Source of the DNA: Nicotiana tabacum
Lineage: Eukaryota > Streptophyta > Magnoliopsida > Solanales > Solanaceae
Reading direction: 5' to 3'
NCBI RefSeq assembly: GCF_000715075.1
Contig: NC_134100.1
Span: forward strand, 33,028,042 to 33,092,041
Length of the DNA: 64,000 nucleotides
Positions 22,490 through 35,457 of this stretch are shown here, in pieces. The notes under the pieces were generated by a model. It had not been told where the DNA came from. It saw only the letters and a program-made list of their open reading frames with translations, and searched no databases. Both the position numbers and the translations under genes were made by a program. Each line of letters begins with the position of its first letter. The first letter of the stretch is position 1.

Positions 22490-23136
22490 TGAGTGATGGT
22501 GAGAAAGTAAAGTATTTCTTAGCTGGAGGTGTTTGCGCTAGGTAATTTGTCGTCATGAAGGTAGTGACTTGATGTATCTGTGGATAATGTTGTTTTATTG
22601 TGCCTGCATCCAAAGAAAAATCGTGAGTTCTGTGGGGGGAAGGTTGGTTCGTGCTTTTGTCTTCTTGCTCGGCCTCTGCTCCTATTTTGGGATCCGGTTT
22701 GAGTTACCCTGGGCAACATCTGGCTGTCATAGAAACAAAATTTTCGAAAAATATGCAATGCATTTGATAAATTATTTGCAAAAAATATAGTTGTTTGAAA
22801 TGTATTACAGTATGTGATATCAAATAATTTAGATGAACCGGTGACTGTGACGCATTTAGAGACATTGAAACCTCCTTGCTTTAGAATTTTGAGGGTCCTC
22901 CTCAAAATTCTGCCCTAGATTAAATGCAACCCTTTGACGGTTCCGCGTATGACGATGTTGGCTGGACTTGCTTTAGAATTTTGAGGATCTGCCAAGTTTC
23001 TGATCATGGCGAAAATGAAGATTTTATTAAGATGTGATCGAACCCACAGGGCTGCCTATGTATCCCGTCTTAAACGGGAATCAGGTCAAGCGTAGTTCAG
23101 TTACATCAAATGAAGAAATGTAAACAATCCTAAACA
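22490..23136 (-). other. 3' UTR between the minisatellite and integrase
   Basis: No coding motif is seen. A short perfect stem, tcccgt-cttaa-acggga, lies at ~23069-23085. The related sequence near 20830 suggests an ancient internal duplication. Confidence 0.5.
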
Positions 23137-23834
23137 TAGTATCCCTTGACTGAGTCTGAGTTGATAGGTTTTGGCCAAATCTTTCCGTCTGTTTCTACAA
23201 GTATAAGTGCTCATCCTGTTAATACTCGATGAACCATGTAGGGACCTTGCCAATTGAGTGAAAATTTCCCTTTAGCTTCATCTTGATGCGGGAAAATTCG
23301 CTTTAGCACCAACTGCCCTGGTGTGAATTGCCTTGGTCTGACCTTTTTGTTGAAAGCTCTTGTCATTCTGTTCTGGTAGAGTTGACCGTGACATACTGTA
23401 TTCATTCTCTTTCCATCAATGAGGGCCAGTTGTTCATAGCGGCTTTGTACCCATTCTGCGTTGCTAAGTTCAGCTTCTTGTATGATTCTTAGAGAAGGGA
23501 TTTCTACTTCGGCAGGAATAACTGCTTCAGTACCATAGACCAATAAGTAGAGAGTTGCCCCAGTTGATGTGTGAACTGTGGTACGATACTCGAGCAAAGC
23601 AAATGGCAGCTTCTCGTGCCATTATTTGTAATTATCTACTATTTTTCTCAGTATCTTCTTGTTGTTCTTGTTGGCGGCTTCTACAACTCCGTTCATTTGC
23701 GATCTGTATGTCGTGGAGTTCCTATGCTTGATCTTGAATGTTTCACACATGGCTTTCATCAAATCGCTGTTTAAATTAGCGGCGTTGTCAGTAATGATTA
23801 ACTGAATCATTATCCTCATGTTGCGTTGTCTCAT
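23137..23834 (-). pseudogene. C-terminal half of a Tat/Ogre-type integrase
   Basis: The minus frame 23834-23622 carries the core strand with the second catalytic Asp (IITDNAANL) and the helix with the catalytic Glu (NGVVEAANKN). The next frame, 23597-23211, gives YRTTVHTSTGATLYLLVYGTEAVIPAEVEIPS, the KVRPRQFTPGQLVLKRI module and NWQGPYMVHRVL. After a stop the usual tail (DGKIWPKPINSDSVKGYYV) runs to ~23137. The half with the zinc domain and first catalytic Asp is missing, so the fragment cannot be active. Confidence 0.88.
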
Positions 23835-25150
23835 TACATGTCACAGTCGTAGGTTCACCGGGATAGGTAATAAAAATGCTGAAAAGAAAAATGTAAAAAT
23901 AATAATAAATACGAAAAGCAGTAATGCATTAAAAAAATCTTAAAAACGTCAACAAGTGTGGCTTGATGGCTCGAGCAATTATTTCAAAACAGAATACTGA
24001 AAAATGTCTCAAATGCTCAAAACTATTTTTTAAAGTAATTCATGCTAATTTAGCAGGCTACCCAGGAACTCGACGGGCCCGAGATGGTGCGGCGGTCCAG
24101 TTCTTGAGAAGATGCCAGTATACACGAACCAACCTTTGGGAATGGGAATAATCAAAATAAAGAAAAAGCGAAAGGTAACCAAGTTAGTAAGGAATATTAA
24201 AAGAGTGTTTGCAATATTAAAACATATTTCACAAAGTCATGCAATAATTCGCGTCCTAATTTGGGGACCTCATTGTGCCCGAAGTAGGCCTAAGCGGCAC
24301 GTAGACTTGGAGAAACTTGATGCCAACATTTGTGTCATTTCATTAATGCCAAAAATATTTATGCAATAATGATCAACACGTTGGCATATTTTTCTCCAAG
24401 TAATGCACATAGTATGATAGCATCCATTAGGATTATGGAAATCCCGTCGTACTTTGGACGAGGTTCATCTTAGCGGGTTGTTACATTAATAACGCTTCAA
24501 CCCGTACTAGGTTTATCATGATGCATGTACATTTCATGTTGGAGTAGGGTTTCTAGAATGGTCTAGACTGGTACTCCCAAGTGGGCATCTTGAGAGGGAA
24601 AGGCACGGGACCGTCGATTGCACCGTTGATCAACTAGTCTACCGCAAATAAGCCTTTCCGATTTAAAAGGGTAATTTTCGAAAAAGCGCGGACACTCCTC
24701 AAGTGCCGCTATGATGATAGTTGGCACGATTGGAGTATGATGTGGAGCATGCTTTATGCAGCAATAATAACACGTTGTCAAGTATTTGCATGATATGTAA
24801 AAGCAGTAAATAATATAGCAAAGGTAAACATGGAAAGAATATAGAAGAAAAAAAAAGGAAGGAGTTAGTTTAGTTCATAAAAATATATGCGGGAATGTAA
24901 TAAAGCAGGTAAGGAAGTAGGCATGATATAGCAATTTTGACAAGATAAAAGAGCGGTCATAGCAAGTAAAGGTGAATAGGGGGAAGGGATGTGCCTGTCA
25001 TAGCAGATTTAAACATATAAAGGTGGGTAGGGGAAGGGATATGCATGTCGTAGCGGATTTAAACAAATAAAGGTGAGTAGGGGAAGGATGTGCATGTAAC
25101 AAAGAAAGTAATTCACATAAGCCAAGTTCATTATGGTAAGAGCCTAAGTG
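23835..25150 (-). other. Leader-like interior of the Tat/Ogre-like element
   Basis: The stretch lies between the PBS and the truncated integrase, where about 5-8 kb of gag and pol should stand. Short open frames have no domain. A tandem duplicate of a ~60-bp block (ggtgaatagggggaaggga / ggtgggtaggggaaggga / ggtgagtaggggaagga) lies at ~24970-25100. Otherwise nothing is seen. Confidence 0.5.
24968..25100. repeat. Short tandem repeat in the leader
   Basis: Three imperfect copies of a ~55-60 bp block contain agtaaaggtga-like, gggaaggga and tgtcgtagcggattt words. Confidence 0.6.
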
Positions 25151-25160
25151 TAAAACCCCA

Positions 25161-25172
25161 GCAGAAACTCCA
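25161..25172 (-). other. Putative primer-binding site
   Basis: Read on minus, TGGAGTTTCTGC starts exactly at the LTR end and opens with TGG as a tRNA CCA-end complement must. It is not the iMet type. I cannot name the tRNA from memory. Confidence 0.5.
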
Positions 25173-28100
25173 TGTTGTCGCGCCCCATTTTCTAGTGAAA
25201 GCGGGCTTCGACGTGTGATAACTCTTTTAAGGAAGAGATTGAAAGAGTGGGAGATAGAGTGTTAAAGATAAGAGTCGCCACCTAATAATTTTTAAGGTGC
25301 GTTAGGGCACCTATGGTGCAGATAACTCTGTTTGACTAGTCAACGCCACCAAAGATCGGGTAAGGGCTCAAATTATCTCAAAGAGAAGGTGTTAGGCACT
25401 CTTCGAGGTCCACAATTATGGGTCCCGGCCGAACTTAAAATTATGTGGATTAGGCTAAGTGATCAAATAAGCAAAGAGAATATAAAGGTCAGAGAATTTT
25501 ATTACAAAAACAATCTTAATACGAATATAGAGATATAACTATTCCAATTCTAATAGCAAACATAGAAAGGAAAGGGGAGGTCCTAAGTTTTTTAGCCTAA
25601 AGGATCACCCCATGCAACATAAATAATATATCGCAACTCCCTTGGGGTAGGGAGTTACTCATATTATTCAGCAGGCACAGACTATCATCTCCTGCTACCC
25701 GATTACTATGTTAAAGTTGTTTACCTAAAAGCGCTATAATTCAATTCTAAGTCGTGCCCTATGCGTGCATTACCCGTCCCATACCTATGGTCTAGGAGGT
25801 TTTGGACCTCTATTTAGGTAGCTCTAGACTTTACCTAGGCTGTTCAAAATGTTAAAACTAGGCGACATACAAAATACATTGGACTTTAAATATGGGCAGT
25901 TAAGGGCTCAAGTTAGCCTCTACACTTAAGCAACAAATGCATGCGAAACAAATGTTCATGTTAGGAAGAATTAAGAACCTTAGGCCCTATAGATATGATT
26001 TCTAGGTGACTTTGAATTAAAACATACAGGCAGTTTCAGATGCAAGGTGTTGCTCATAGACAAGATTATACAGTTATTACAAGCTGATTATTGAGATCCC
26101 AGGTTTCAAGTTATTAAACCTATAGATGTTATGCCTAGGTGATCTACGTAGTAAAGGATAGTAAAATCTATTGGAGAAAAAGCCCCATAATTACTTATGC
26201 TTTCTAACAAAAGCATGAATAAGCAATAAAGAGTGTTTGAGCAGTTCAACAATAACAAATTAGGGCGAGTAATTATACCCTATAGGCAGGATCTCTAACG
26301 TTTAGCACTTAGAGCCGATTTTATTGTCATACCTTAACACTATAGGCATATTTTCTAGGTGAACAATGGCAAACAGGATAATCAAAATCCTATAGGCATG
26401 ATTTCTAGTGAATGTGCTGATGTGAATTGAAATCAGTGACATTTATTCCTATAGGAAGATTTTCTAGTAGCACGTAGTAGTGAGCATAATTGTAGCATTT
26501 TGAATCCACGTTAGCTAGCAGACAATAGGTGTGTGTGTGCTTCCACTAATGGCATGATTTCTATAGTGCACATAGCGATTGAATAGCATATATAGCAAGT
26601 AAATCACTGAGTCCTATAGGCATATTGTCTACCCTTTTGTACGCAAATATTAAGAATCTACACATTCCCTATTTTTCTACTAACACCCCAACTGTTTATA
26701 CAAAGTTATTACAGGGCCAATAATGAATATGATTGCAAATATATACAAATAATGACAGTAGGCCCAAAAAAGAAATACCCAGCACTGTTTGGGCCTTCAG
26801 CAATTTTCATACAGTATACCCAGTCTTCCGACAAGGAGCCCAGTTAAACGGACAATTTCCACAAGAACCCAGAATCTTAATTCGTCAAATTTCCCAAGAG
26901 CTTCAAAGGAACCCCGGGCAATGCTCGCACCAAGAGAAGGTTGAATAATAGAATCTTAGTGGCCTTGGCTTTCAGCCGGCCAAAAACATAATACAGAACA
27001 AGAGAATGAGGGAATAGTAGAACAAAGCTCCAATTTTTAGTGAAAAAATAGCGATTCCAGTCTAAATCAAAGGGGAATGGGGAGGAGTTTATATAGTGAC
27101 AGAAATTGAACAAGTAAACAAGGAAAACTATAAAATCAAACACAAATAAGGAAGTAATAACATACATAATTAATAAAAAGTCGGATTGGGGATAAAATAG
27201 GTAAACCCTAGTTGACAGAAATCGAAGATTGGCCGGAAATCTTGGCTAATCGGACCCATATAGCCATGGTCGTGATGTATATGGACTAAATAGTATCCAG
27301 ATTCAAGCGATTGAAGTTGAATGGCCGAATTCTGAGAGATAGTACTTTCCATGTTTAGGCAAGTACTAAGTGATACCATAGCTTTGCAAGTAGTACCGAG
27401 ATAACACATAAAAGGTGAGGAAATCACGGAAAGAATCCATGATTGAGACAGATTTGGAGGAAATTGAGAGGTCGGTTAGGGTTTCTGAGGAGAGGAGAAG
27501 AGAGGATTCAAAGGCGGCGTCTCAGGGATAATGGGGTTAGGGTTTCAGGTCTAGGGTAATTAAAAGGAGGGGTTGATTGTGAGCCATTGATCCAGGATTA
27601 AAAAAAAAGGCTGGGGCGGGTTATTGGACTAGGTCATGTATAAAGGGTCATTTGGATTGGGCTTAGGGGGGTTGGGCCAGAGATTTGGGTGTTTAGGCCA
27701 TTGAATTGGTCCGAAATTGGCCTTACACTGGGGCTATAAATTAAATACACGAAAAAGTATTTTTAAAAAATAATTTAAAAAATAATTAATAGATAATAAA
27801 ATAATACTTGTGCAATAAAATAATTAAAAAATAATAACTTAACATTATGAAAATATAAAAATGTGATTTTAGCACAAATAATGTAAAAAATGTAATTATG
27901 CATAGCGCATATGCTATTATTGCAAAATTATGTAAATAGCCTAAAAATACAAAACTATAATTATGTAAAACAAAGTAAAAGATCATGAAGCATATATATG
28001 GGTGCAAAATAATAAATAGGATGATTGAGTCATCACAAAATAATTTAAAAGGTAATTAATAAATATTTGAACAATGTAAATACAAGAAAATTGATTTAAA

Positions 28101-28231
28101 AACTTTAAAATTATAAAACATTGTAGAAAATGCTTGCATAAATCTTATGCATTAAATAATGATGCAAAATGATATTTTTGAAAGTATATACACTTATTTG
28201 AAAAATATGAGGGCAAAATTGGGTATCAACA
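25173..28231 (-). repeat. 5' LTR of the Tat/Ogre-like element (right copy)
   Basis: Its plus-strand ends are tgttgtcgcgcccc and gggtatcaaca. It is collinear with 17628-20688. Transcription would start inside this copy and run leftwards. No genes are seen within it. Confidence 0.88.
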
Positions 28232-28236
28232 CATTT
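28232..28236. repeat. Target-site duplication CATTT (right copy)
   Basis: It is identical to 17623-17627 and abuts the LTR terminus atcaaca. Confidence 0.88.
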
Positions 28237-29116
28237 CACTTTCACAGAAGGAAAAATATTGGATCTCAACTTTCGAACCTGCCGGTCTAGAATAGCCATT
28301 GTCTCCTCCTCAAAGGCCAAATTCTCATCAAGCTGAATCGTGCTGAAGTCTATAACATGTGACCTGTCCTCATGGTACTTTCGATGCATGGAGACGTAAA
28401 ATATTGTTTGTACCTCTACTAGGCTAGGAGGCAATGCAGGCCTATAAGTAACCTCCCCAACTCTCTCCAAGATCTCAAACGGGCCGATAAACCTCGGGAT
28501 CAACTTGTCCTTCTTCCCAAATTGCATCACGCCCTTCATAGGTGACACTCGGAGAAGAACATTCTCACCCACCATATAAACTACATCTCGAACCTTCATG
28601 TACGCATAACTCTTTTACCTGGACTGAGCTGTACAAAGTTGCTCCTGAATACACCTTAACCTTCTCCATAGAATCACATACGAAATCAGTGCCAAGAAAA
28701 TAGCCTCTCCGGGCTCAAACCAACCAATCGGCGAACGACATCACCTCCCATATAAGGCCTCGTACGGAGCCATGTGAATACTCGACTGATAACTATTGTT
28801 GAAGGTGAACTCTACGAGCGGTAAAAGCTGATCATGTGAACCTTCGAAATCAATAACATAGTCACATAACATGTCCTCTAAATCTGAATAGTGCGCTTGG
28901 ACTGTCCATCCGTCTAAGGATGAAATGAGGTACTCAGCTCGACCCGCGTGCCTAACTCACGCTGCACGGCTCTCCAAAAATACAATGTGAATTGCGTGCC
29001 TCGATCATAAATGATGGAAATGGGCATGCCATGCAGGTAGGTAATCTCCCAAATGTAAATCTGAACTAATCGCTCTGAAGAATAGGAAGTCATCACCAGA
29101 ATGAAGTGTGCGAACG
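28237..29116 (-). pseudogene. Tekay integrase core and C-terminus (minus-strand element)
   Basis: From right to left the frames read HFILVMTSYSSERL, SIIYDRGTQFTLYFWRAVQ with the catalytic Asp intact, and ELGTRVELSTSFHP with a stop in place of QTDG context at ~28917. Decayed sequence follows to ~28620. The 28599 frame then holds [32 protein letters not shown] and the chromodomain start [10 protein letters not shown], which is cut at the CATTT duplication. Frameshifts and stops at ~28614 and 28740-28920 disable it. Confidence 0.85.
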
Positions 29117-30419
29117 TATGACGAGCGCAAAACACACACATAAATATGCTCGCTAGTCGAATATAGTATAATATAATATCGTATCCACAGGGATTGGAGT
29201 TAAACAGTATTTTCATAGTTAATAGCTTGGTTTCTAACCAAGATGATCAACTGTTGAGAATTATGTGATTAAAAACTACAATTAACTAAGAGTCTAACTT
29301 ATTGACGAATGACACTCGAACAAAAGTAAGCAAAGAAGATATAAATAGGAGAAAATAGGGATTAATTGGATAGGTGCAAGATAAATATTTGGGATTTAAC
29401 TCTAGTTAATTCACTTCTAATGTTCAAGTGAGTCTCTCAAATTCACTCAACCTCACAATATGAACCAATTTAAGCTCAGTGAAGATATGCAAGAATTCGT
29501 AGTGGATTGGTCTTTAGGAGAACCTCTCTCGATTATCCTCCTAACTAGGGTTAAACAATAATTCAACTAGCCTCTTTCGATTACTAAGAAGAATTAATGA
29601 ACTCAACCAACAAGATAATGCAACGATATCACAAGTTATGCCTCTCTCGATTACATGAACATGTGAATGTGGATGCAAAAATTTAATCAACCAAAACAAT
29701 TCAATACATAAAAACTAGAGTTATAATCCACAAACAAATATCAATACACCAAATCCATAAAACTATAAAGAGAACCACTCCACATATATGGAGCAATTCA
29801 TCACAAGTATGTTTAAAGTAAAGGAAAACATAAAATGATCCAAACTCTTATCTTGAATGAGGATTGAATGATAAACTCCTTGTGCTTTTGCTTATCTAAC
29901 TCCTACTTAGCCTCCTTAGGTCTTAGATGTGTCAAAAGTCCAGAAAATATCATTTGTCCATGTATATATACCAATTAGGGTCGGGCCCAAACGAACACAC
30001 CTTTTCATATGCGAAATAGGACAATTCCGGGATTAGACGTGCACGGCCGCGCACCTGGAGGTGTGCTCGCGCATATGGACGCACACTTTGGACAGTGTAC
30101 TGCTCTACTTGAGTGCCCAGTGCGCGATCGCGCACCTGGGTGACCTCTTGCTCGCAATTTGTTTCTCATGTTAAGTGTACTATTGCCCGTTGATCCCCGA
30201 ACATGACTCCAACTTAATCCTTGGGCTTTTACTCAGACTTCAAAGCTCCAGAATAGCTCGAATTCATTCCAAAACATCTATATAGCTTGGAATCACTCTT
30301 ACAAGGCATAAAACACACAATTGGTCCAAAACACTAGCAATTAAAGCTCAAACTCAATTGAAGTGCAGTAAATTAGAGTGCAATAGGTGACTAAAATACG
30401 AGATTATAGCCTACCATCA
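29117..30419 (-). repeat. Athila-like solo LTR in minus orientation
   Basis: Read on minus it starts tgatggtaggctataatc and ends in tgtggatacgatattatac, ctagcgagcat and gctcgtca. That is collinear with the LTRs of the plus-strand Athila element at 32279 and 37976. It interrupts the Tekay integrase between the LTKS and HFI motifs. The flanking pentamers gaacg (29112-29116) and ggact (30420-30424) agree at three of five positions, so the target duplication is weak and the exact left end uncertain by a few bases. Confidence 0.8.
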
Positions 30420-31654
30420 GGACTTAGTCAACCGGTCCACAATAACCCAGACTGCGTCATATTTCCTCAAGATCCGTGGTAAGCCTACCACAAAATCCAT
30501 AGTGATGCACTCCCACTTTCACTCCAGTATCTCTAGTCTCTGAGTCAACCCTCTCGGTTTCTGATGCTCGTACTTCACCTGTTGACAATTCAAACACCGA
30601 GAGACATAGGCAACAATATATTTCTTCATTCTTCTCCACCAATAGTGTTGTTTCATGTCACGATACATCTTCGTGATACCTGAGTGAATGAAATATCGCG
30701 AATTGTAAACATCCTTAAGTATCAACTATCTCAACCCATCAACATTTGAAACACAAATCCTGTCCTAAAGCCGCATAACACCAGCATCTCCAATCATAAC
30801 CTCCTTAGCACCACCCCGCTGCACTATGTCCCTCAAAACCAACAAGTGAGGATCATCAAACTGGCGAGCCTTGATACACTCCAACAACGGTGGCTGTACC
30901 AAAACATAAGCAAGAACCCGACTTGCTCTGAAACATCCAGCCTCACAAACTGATTGGCCAAAGCCTAAACATCCATGGCTAGTGGCCTCTCCTCTATCGT
31001 TAAATATGCCAAACTGCCCGTGCTCTCAGCTTTCCTACTCAATGCATCGGCCACTACATTAGCCTTCCCCGGATGATATAATATGGTGATATCATAGTCT
31101 TTCAGCAACTCTAACCTTCTCCGTTACCACAAATTAAGGTCTTTCTGCTTGAACATGTGTTGGAGACTCTGATGGTCGGTATAGACTCACATGGAATACC
31201 GTATAGATAATGCCTCCAAACTTTCAGCACGTGAATAATGGTTGCCAACTCTAAATCATGCATAGGATAATTCTTCTCATAAACCTTCAAATGTCGAGAT
31301 GCATAGGCAATACGCGATATAAGATCCCGAACTGGTAGGCAACGCCAATACTGGGGTTATAGTCAATGCAGTCTTGAGCTTATCAAAGCTCGCCTCACAC
31401 TCGTCGGACTATCTGAAAGAAGCACCCTTCTAGGTTAATCTAGTCAAAGGAGCTACGATGGGTGAAAAACCTTCCACAAAACGGCGATAATAACCCGCCA
31501 TACCCAAAATGTTATGATGCTCTGTAGCTGATGCACGTCTAGGATAATTCTGTACTACCTCAATCTTCTTCGGATCCACCTTAATTCCCTCACTAGACAC
31601 CACAAGGACCAAGAATGCTATTGAATCAAGCCAAAACTCGCACTTGGAAAATTT
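30420..31654 (-). pseudogene. Tekay RT end, RNase H and integrase N-part (minus-strand element)
   Basis: It begins at the KFSKCEFW motif (31654), followed by [13 protein letters not shown] and [12 protein letters not shown]. The RNase H part is shortened and stopped. Then come [23 protein letters not shown] (~31090-31030) and an integrase zinc-domain stretch (SRCLNCQQVKYEHQK, ~30570) that keeps both Cys. Many stops exist (for example at 31430). The RT part that precedes 31654 lies beyond the solo LTR, at 40555 and to the right. Confidence 0.85.
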
Positions 31655-31659
31655 AGCAT
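31655..31659. repeat. Target-site duplication AGCAT (left copy)
   Basis: The identical copy is at 40550-40554. It spans the Tyr-Ala-Lys codons of the host RT. Confidence 0.88.
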
Positions 31660-32273
31660 TGTCACGACCCAAAACTCCCACCGTAGGAGGTCGTGATGGC
31701 ACCTAGTCTCTAGACTAGGTAAGCCTAACAAATAAGAGAATCTACCATAAATAACTACTAAGAACATTAAAGAAAGCTGATGAGTCTCATATTACATCAA
31801 ATGCTGAATAACAATTACAATATTCACAAAACCCGATGAAACTAAGTCATAAGGTCTATAGAGAAGTGCACTAGTAGTCTCTAAATACAACTCTGTTTGA
31901 GATAAAGATAAATAGTAGTAAAGCAATAGCAGAAGGTGACTCTGAGGCCTACGAACGTCAAGCAGGTATACCTTGAAGTCTCCAGGAATGCAGACACCAC
32001 TTTCAACAATACGATCAGAAGTACATGGGTATGCACAAAAATGTGTAGAAGCGTAGCATGAGTACACCACAACGGTACCCAATAAGTATCAATCCTAACC
32101 TCGGTAAAGTAGTGATGAGGCCAGGTCGAGACACATACTAGACATAGTAACCTATGCAAGATATACATAAAGCTAACAATGGAAAGAATATCAATGTAAG
32201 GCTAACGGCGGAAAGATTAACGATTTACAACCAACAATAAAATAATAGAAACACAAATGGCAGCAAGTAGTAA

Positions 32274-32278
32274 ACGGG
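32274..32278. repeat. Target-site duplication ACGGG of the Athila insert (left copy)
   Basis: The right copy at 39325-39329 reads ATGGG, four of five identical. Confidence 0.7.
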
Positions 32279-33653
32279 TGATGGGAGGCTATAATCTCAT
32301 ATTTTAGTCACTTATTGCACTCTAATTCATTGCACTTCACTTGTTTTGAGCTTTAATCGCTAGTGTTTGGTACTTATAGCATGTGGTATGCCTTGTAGGA
32401 GTGATTCCGAGCTATGTAGATATTATGGAATGAATTCGAGCTATTTGGAGTTTTGAAGTCTGAGTAAAAGCCCAAGGGATTAAGCCCGAATCATTTTCGG
32501 GGGTCGAGGACCAAGTCTGGATGTCAAAACGCAAGCAAAATCCGTACTCTGAGAAATTTGCACTAATGCGACGCACTGTGCAACACAGCAGTGTATTTTT
32601 GGCTGCCTGATAGAAGTTGAGCTCTCTAGATTTCCCCACTAATGCCCCACATAGCACGTCGCCCTATGCGGTGCGCCTGTGCAAAATTTACAGAGCTAAT
32701 GTCCTATTTCGACTAGGAGAAGGTGGTTTCGTCTGGGCCCGATCCTACTTGGTATAAATACATGAAAAATGTTATTTTTTGGACTTTTGACACATATTCG
32801 ACCTAAGGAGGCTAAGGAGGAGTTGGAAGAACACGAGAACAAGGATTTCATCATTCCTTCCTCACTCAAGATAAGAGTTTGGATTGAATTAATGTTTTCC
32901 TCTACTTTAATTTTATTTGTGATAAATGGCTCCATATCTATGGAGTAGTTCTCTTTAGGGTTTGATGGATTTGGTGTATTGATGATTTTTTGTGGATTAT
33001 TACTCTAGTTTTATGCATTGAATCTTTTTGGATGATTTAATTATTGCATCTATATTCACTTGTTCATATAATCGAGAGAGGTATAACTTGTGATATCTTT
33101 GCATTACATTGTTGGCTGAGTTCATTAATTTTTCTTAGTAATTGAAAGAGGATAGTTGAATTATTGATTAAACCTAGTTAGGAGGATAATCGATAGAGGT
33201 TTTCCAAAAGACCATTCCACTACGCATTCTTGCATATCTTCACGTGCTTAAATTGGTTCATCTTGTGAGGTTAAGACCTAATCGAGAGAGGAGTTTTTGA
33301 TGAATGTTTGAACTAAAAATTGAGTGAATTCGAGAGACTCACGTAAATATTAGAAGTGAATTATCTAGAGTTAGATCCCAAACAATTATCTTGCACCTAT
33401 CCTATCAACCCCTATTTTATCACATTGATAACTTCCTTGCTTACCTTTGTTATGATTGTCATTAGTCAATAGCTTAAGATTCTTAGTTAGTTTTAGTTAG
33501 AAATCATAGAAATCTCATTGTTGATCATCTTGGATAGCAATCAAGATGAAAACTATGAGAATACTATTTAACTCCAATCCATGTGGATACGATATTATAC
33601 TATACTATATTTGACTAGCGAGCATAATTTAAGTGAGTGTTTCAAGCTCGTCA
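32279..33653 (+). repeat. Left LTR of the Athila-like element
   Basis: It starts TGATGGGAGG and ends gctcgtca. It is collinear with the right LTR. One difference is an extra segment around the gcaacacagcagtg words at ~32578. Confidence 0.85.
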
Positions 33654-33656
33654 AAT

Positions 33657-33680
33657 TTTAATGCCATTACTGGGGATTGG
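33657..33680 (+). other. Degenerate Athila primer-binding region
   Basis: atgccattactggggattggc starts six or seven bases after the LTR end. It matches the position and the ggggattggc part of typical Athila leaders, while the TGG opening is mutated. Confidence 0.5.
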
Positions 33681-33936
33681 CAATCAATAGTGTTGAAATA
33701 GTTTGTCGTGCTAATTCAGGAATTTTTCTTTTTATTTTATTATATTTTTCCCTTTTTACGTTTGGTGTTCTTTGACTGTACGCAGGTTACAAGTTAGATT
33801 GGTACATGACTCGAACTTCTACAAAAGAAGTGCTATCATACGACCCGAGATAAAAAACAATTGCTCCGGCTGAGGAAGGAAAGAAATCTCGGCAAGACAT
33901 CAAAAAAGTTTAGGCAATCCTCAACCAAAGGAATTA

Positions 33937-35440
33937 TGGCTGGAAATGGTGATGATAATGTAGATTTGGCTGCAAGAGAGGTAGCCTAACAACAGGAAAA
34001 AATTGCACGGGATGCTAAGGAGGCAGCTATTAGAGATGCACAGAACATCTATGAAGAAGAGAAGGTCACAAAATCAAAATCAACCCTTGGGTGCAGACTA
34101 GTTCAAACATATAGCTCCCGTCCATGGGAGAACACTTGGCGATTATGCTAGACTGGTCTACAATCAAGGATTATCTAGTGTTAGACCACCTCCAATTACA
34201 GCAAACAATTTTGAGTTGAAGCAAGAGTTGCTTCAGACGCTTCAGCATTGATGTGTCTCCAGAGGGAAGCCAAACGAAAATCCAAACACTTATTTAATAG
34301 ACTTCGAGGAGATTATGAATACCTTTCAATACAATGGGGTGTCACAAGATGCAGTGTACTTATGGGCATTCCCCTTTTCACTTAAATACGATGCTAAGGA
34401 GTGGCTTCGGAGTTTGCCCAGTGGATCGATCAGAACTTGGGAGGAGATGACTAGAAAATTCCTTGATAAATATTTATCCTCAGCTAAGACAGGCAAGATT
34501 AGAAGAGAAATCCATAACTTCTACCAGAAAGAGACTGAAATGGTTTGAGAAGAATGTTAGGAAGTGTCAACATAGCGGAATTGAAATCTGGATGCAACTC
34601 CAGTATTTTTGGGAAGGATTGACACCGGCCTCACATAGAACATTAAGAAATGCAGTTGGAGGCCCTTTAATAAAGAAAACTCCAGATGAGATAATAACAA
34701 TTCTTGATGATTTATCTGAAGATGCTAATCACTGTCCCTCTGAGAGTGTTGAAAGAAGAAGATCAACTAGTATTCACAAAGTTGATGCTAATACATCTGT
34801 GCAATTACAACTTGATGCTATGGCCAAAGAAATAAAAAAGCTGACCTTAGCCTCAATACAAAATGAGCCTCGTGCAGCTTGTGATATATGTGGAAGAGGA
34901 CACCCTACTCATGAGTGTCAAGCTTCAACTGAGGAAGTGAATGTTATGAGAAATTATAATGCAATGGGTCAAAGACACCCCAATTTTTCGTGGAGTTCAC
35001 CTGGGGGTACTGCGAATGCATGGCAACAAAATAACCCCAGACCTCAAGGACAAGGAGCTCCTGGTTTTATGAATCAACAGAGGCAGAAATTTCAGCCTCA
35101 ACAGCCCATTCAGTCTGGCATAGAAGATCTCATGAAGGCCTTCATTCTGAAAACTGATGAGAGGCTTGAAACTCATAGCGCAGCTATACGGGAACATGGA
35201 GCAGTTATCAAAGAACTGGGCATTAGTTTTTGAAACCTGGAAAGACAGGTTAGGTAGCTAGCGACTCTATTATCTGAGAGGATTCCAGGAACTCTCCCCA
35301 CTGCTACTAAAATAAATCCCAAGGAAACAGTGAACGATGTAACCTTGAGAAGTGGGCAAGTGTTGAAAGACCTCACCCCGATCCAAAAAGATGTGATACG
35401 TGAAAAAAAAGAGGGGAGCAGCTGAAAAGTGATGATGACA
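33937..35440 (+). pseudogene. Decayed Athila gag
   Basis: A start near 33937 (MAGNGDDN) soon meets a stop at ~33988. The gag core is in 34315-34548 (MNTFQYNGVSQDAV, PFSLKYDAKEWL, EEMTRKFLDKY) and, after a frameshift, in 34463-35233 (LQYFWEGLTPASHRTL, KTPDEIITILDDLSEDAN). A zinc knuckle CDICGRGHPTHEC (CX2CX3HX4C) lies at ~34879-34917 and a Gln/Pro-rich tail follows. The frame breaks again at 35231 and ~35424. Confidence 0.85.
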
Positions 35441-35457
35441 AGAAGAAGAAAGGCCCA

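Larger units (their letters stand above)
17628..28231 (-). mobile_element. Tat/Ogre-like LTR element, non-autonomous, 10.6 kb
   Basis: Two ~3.06 kb LTRs in the same orientation flank 4.48 kb. The ends are TG...CA and the target duplication CATTT lies at 17623-17627 and 28232-28236. Orientation is minus: an integrase fragment reads leftwards, a polypurine tract touches the left LTR and a TGG-starting PBS touches the right LTR. Gag, protease, RT and RNase H are absent. The remaining interior is a leader, an integrase C-half and a long repeat-filled 3' UTR, a layout known for Tat-lineage elements. Confidence 0.88.
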
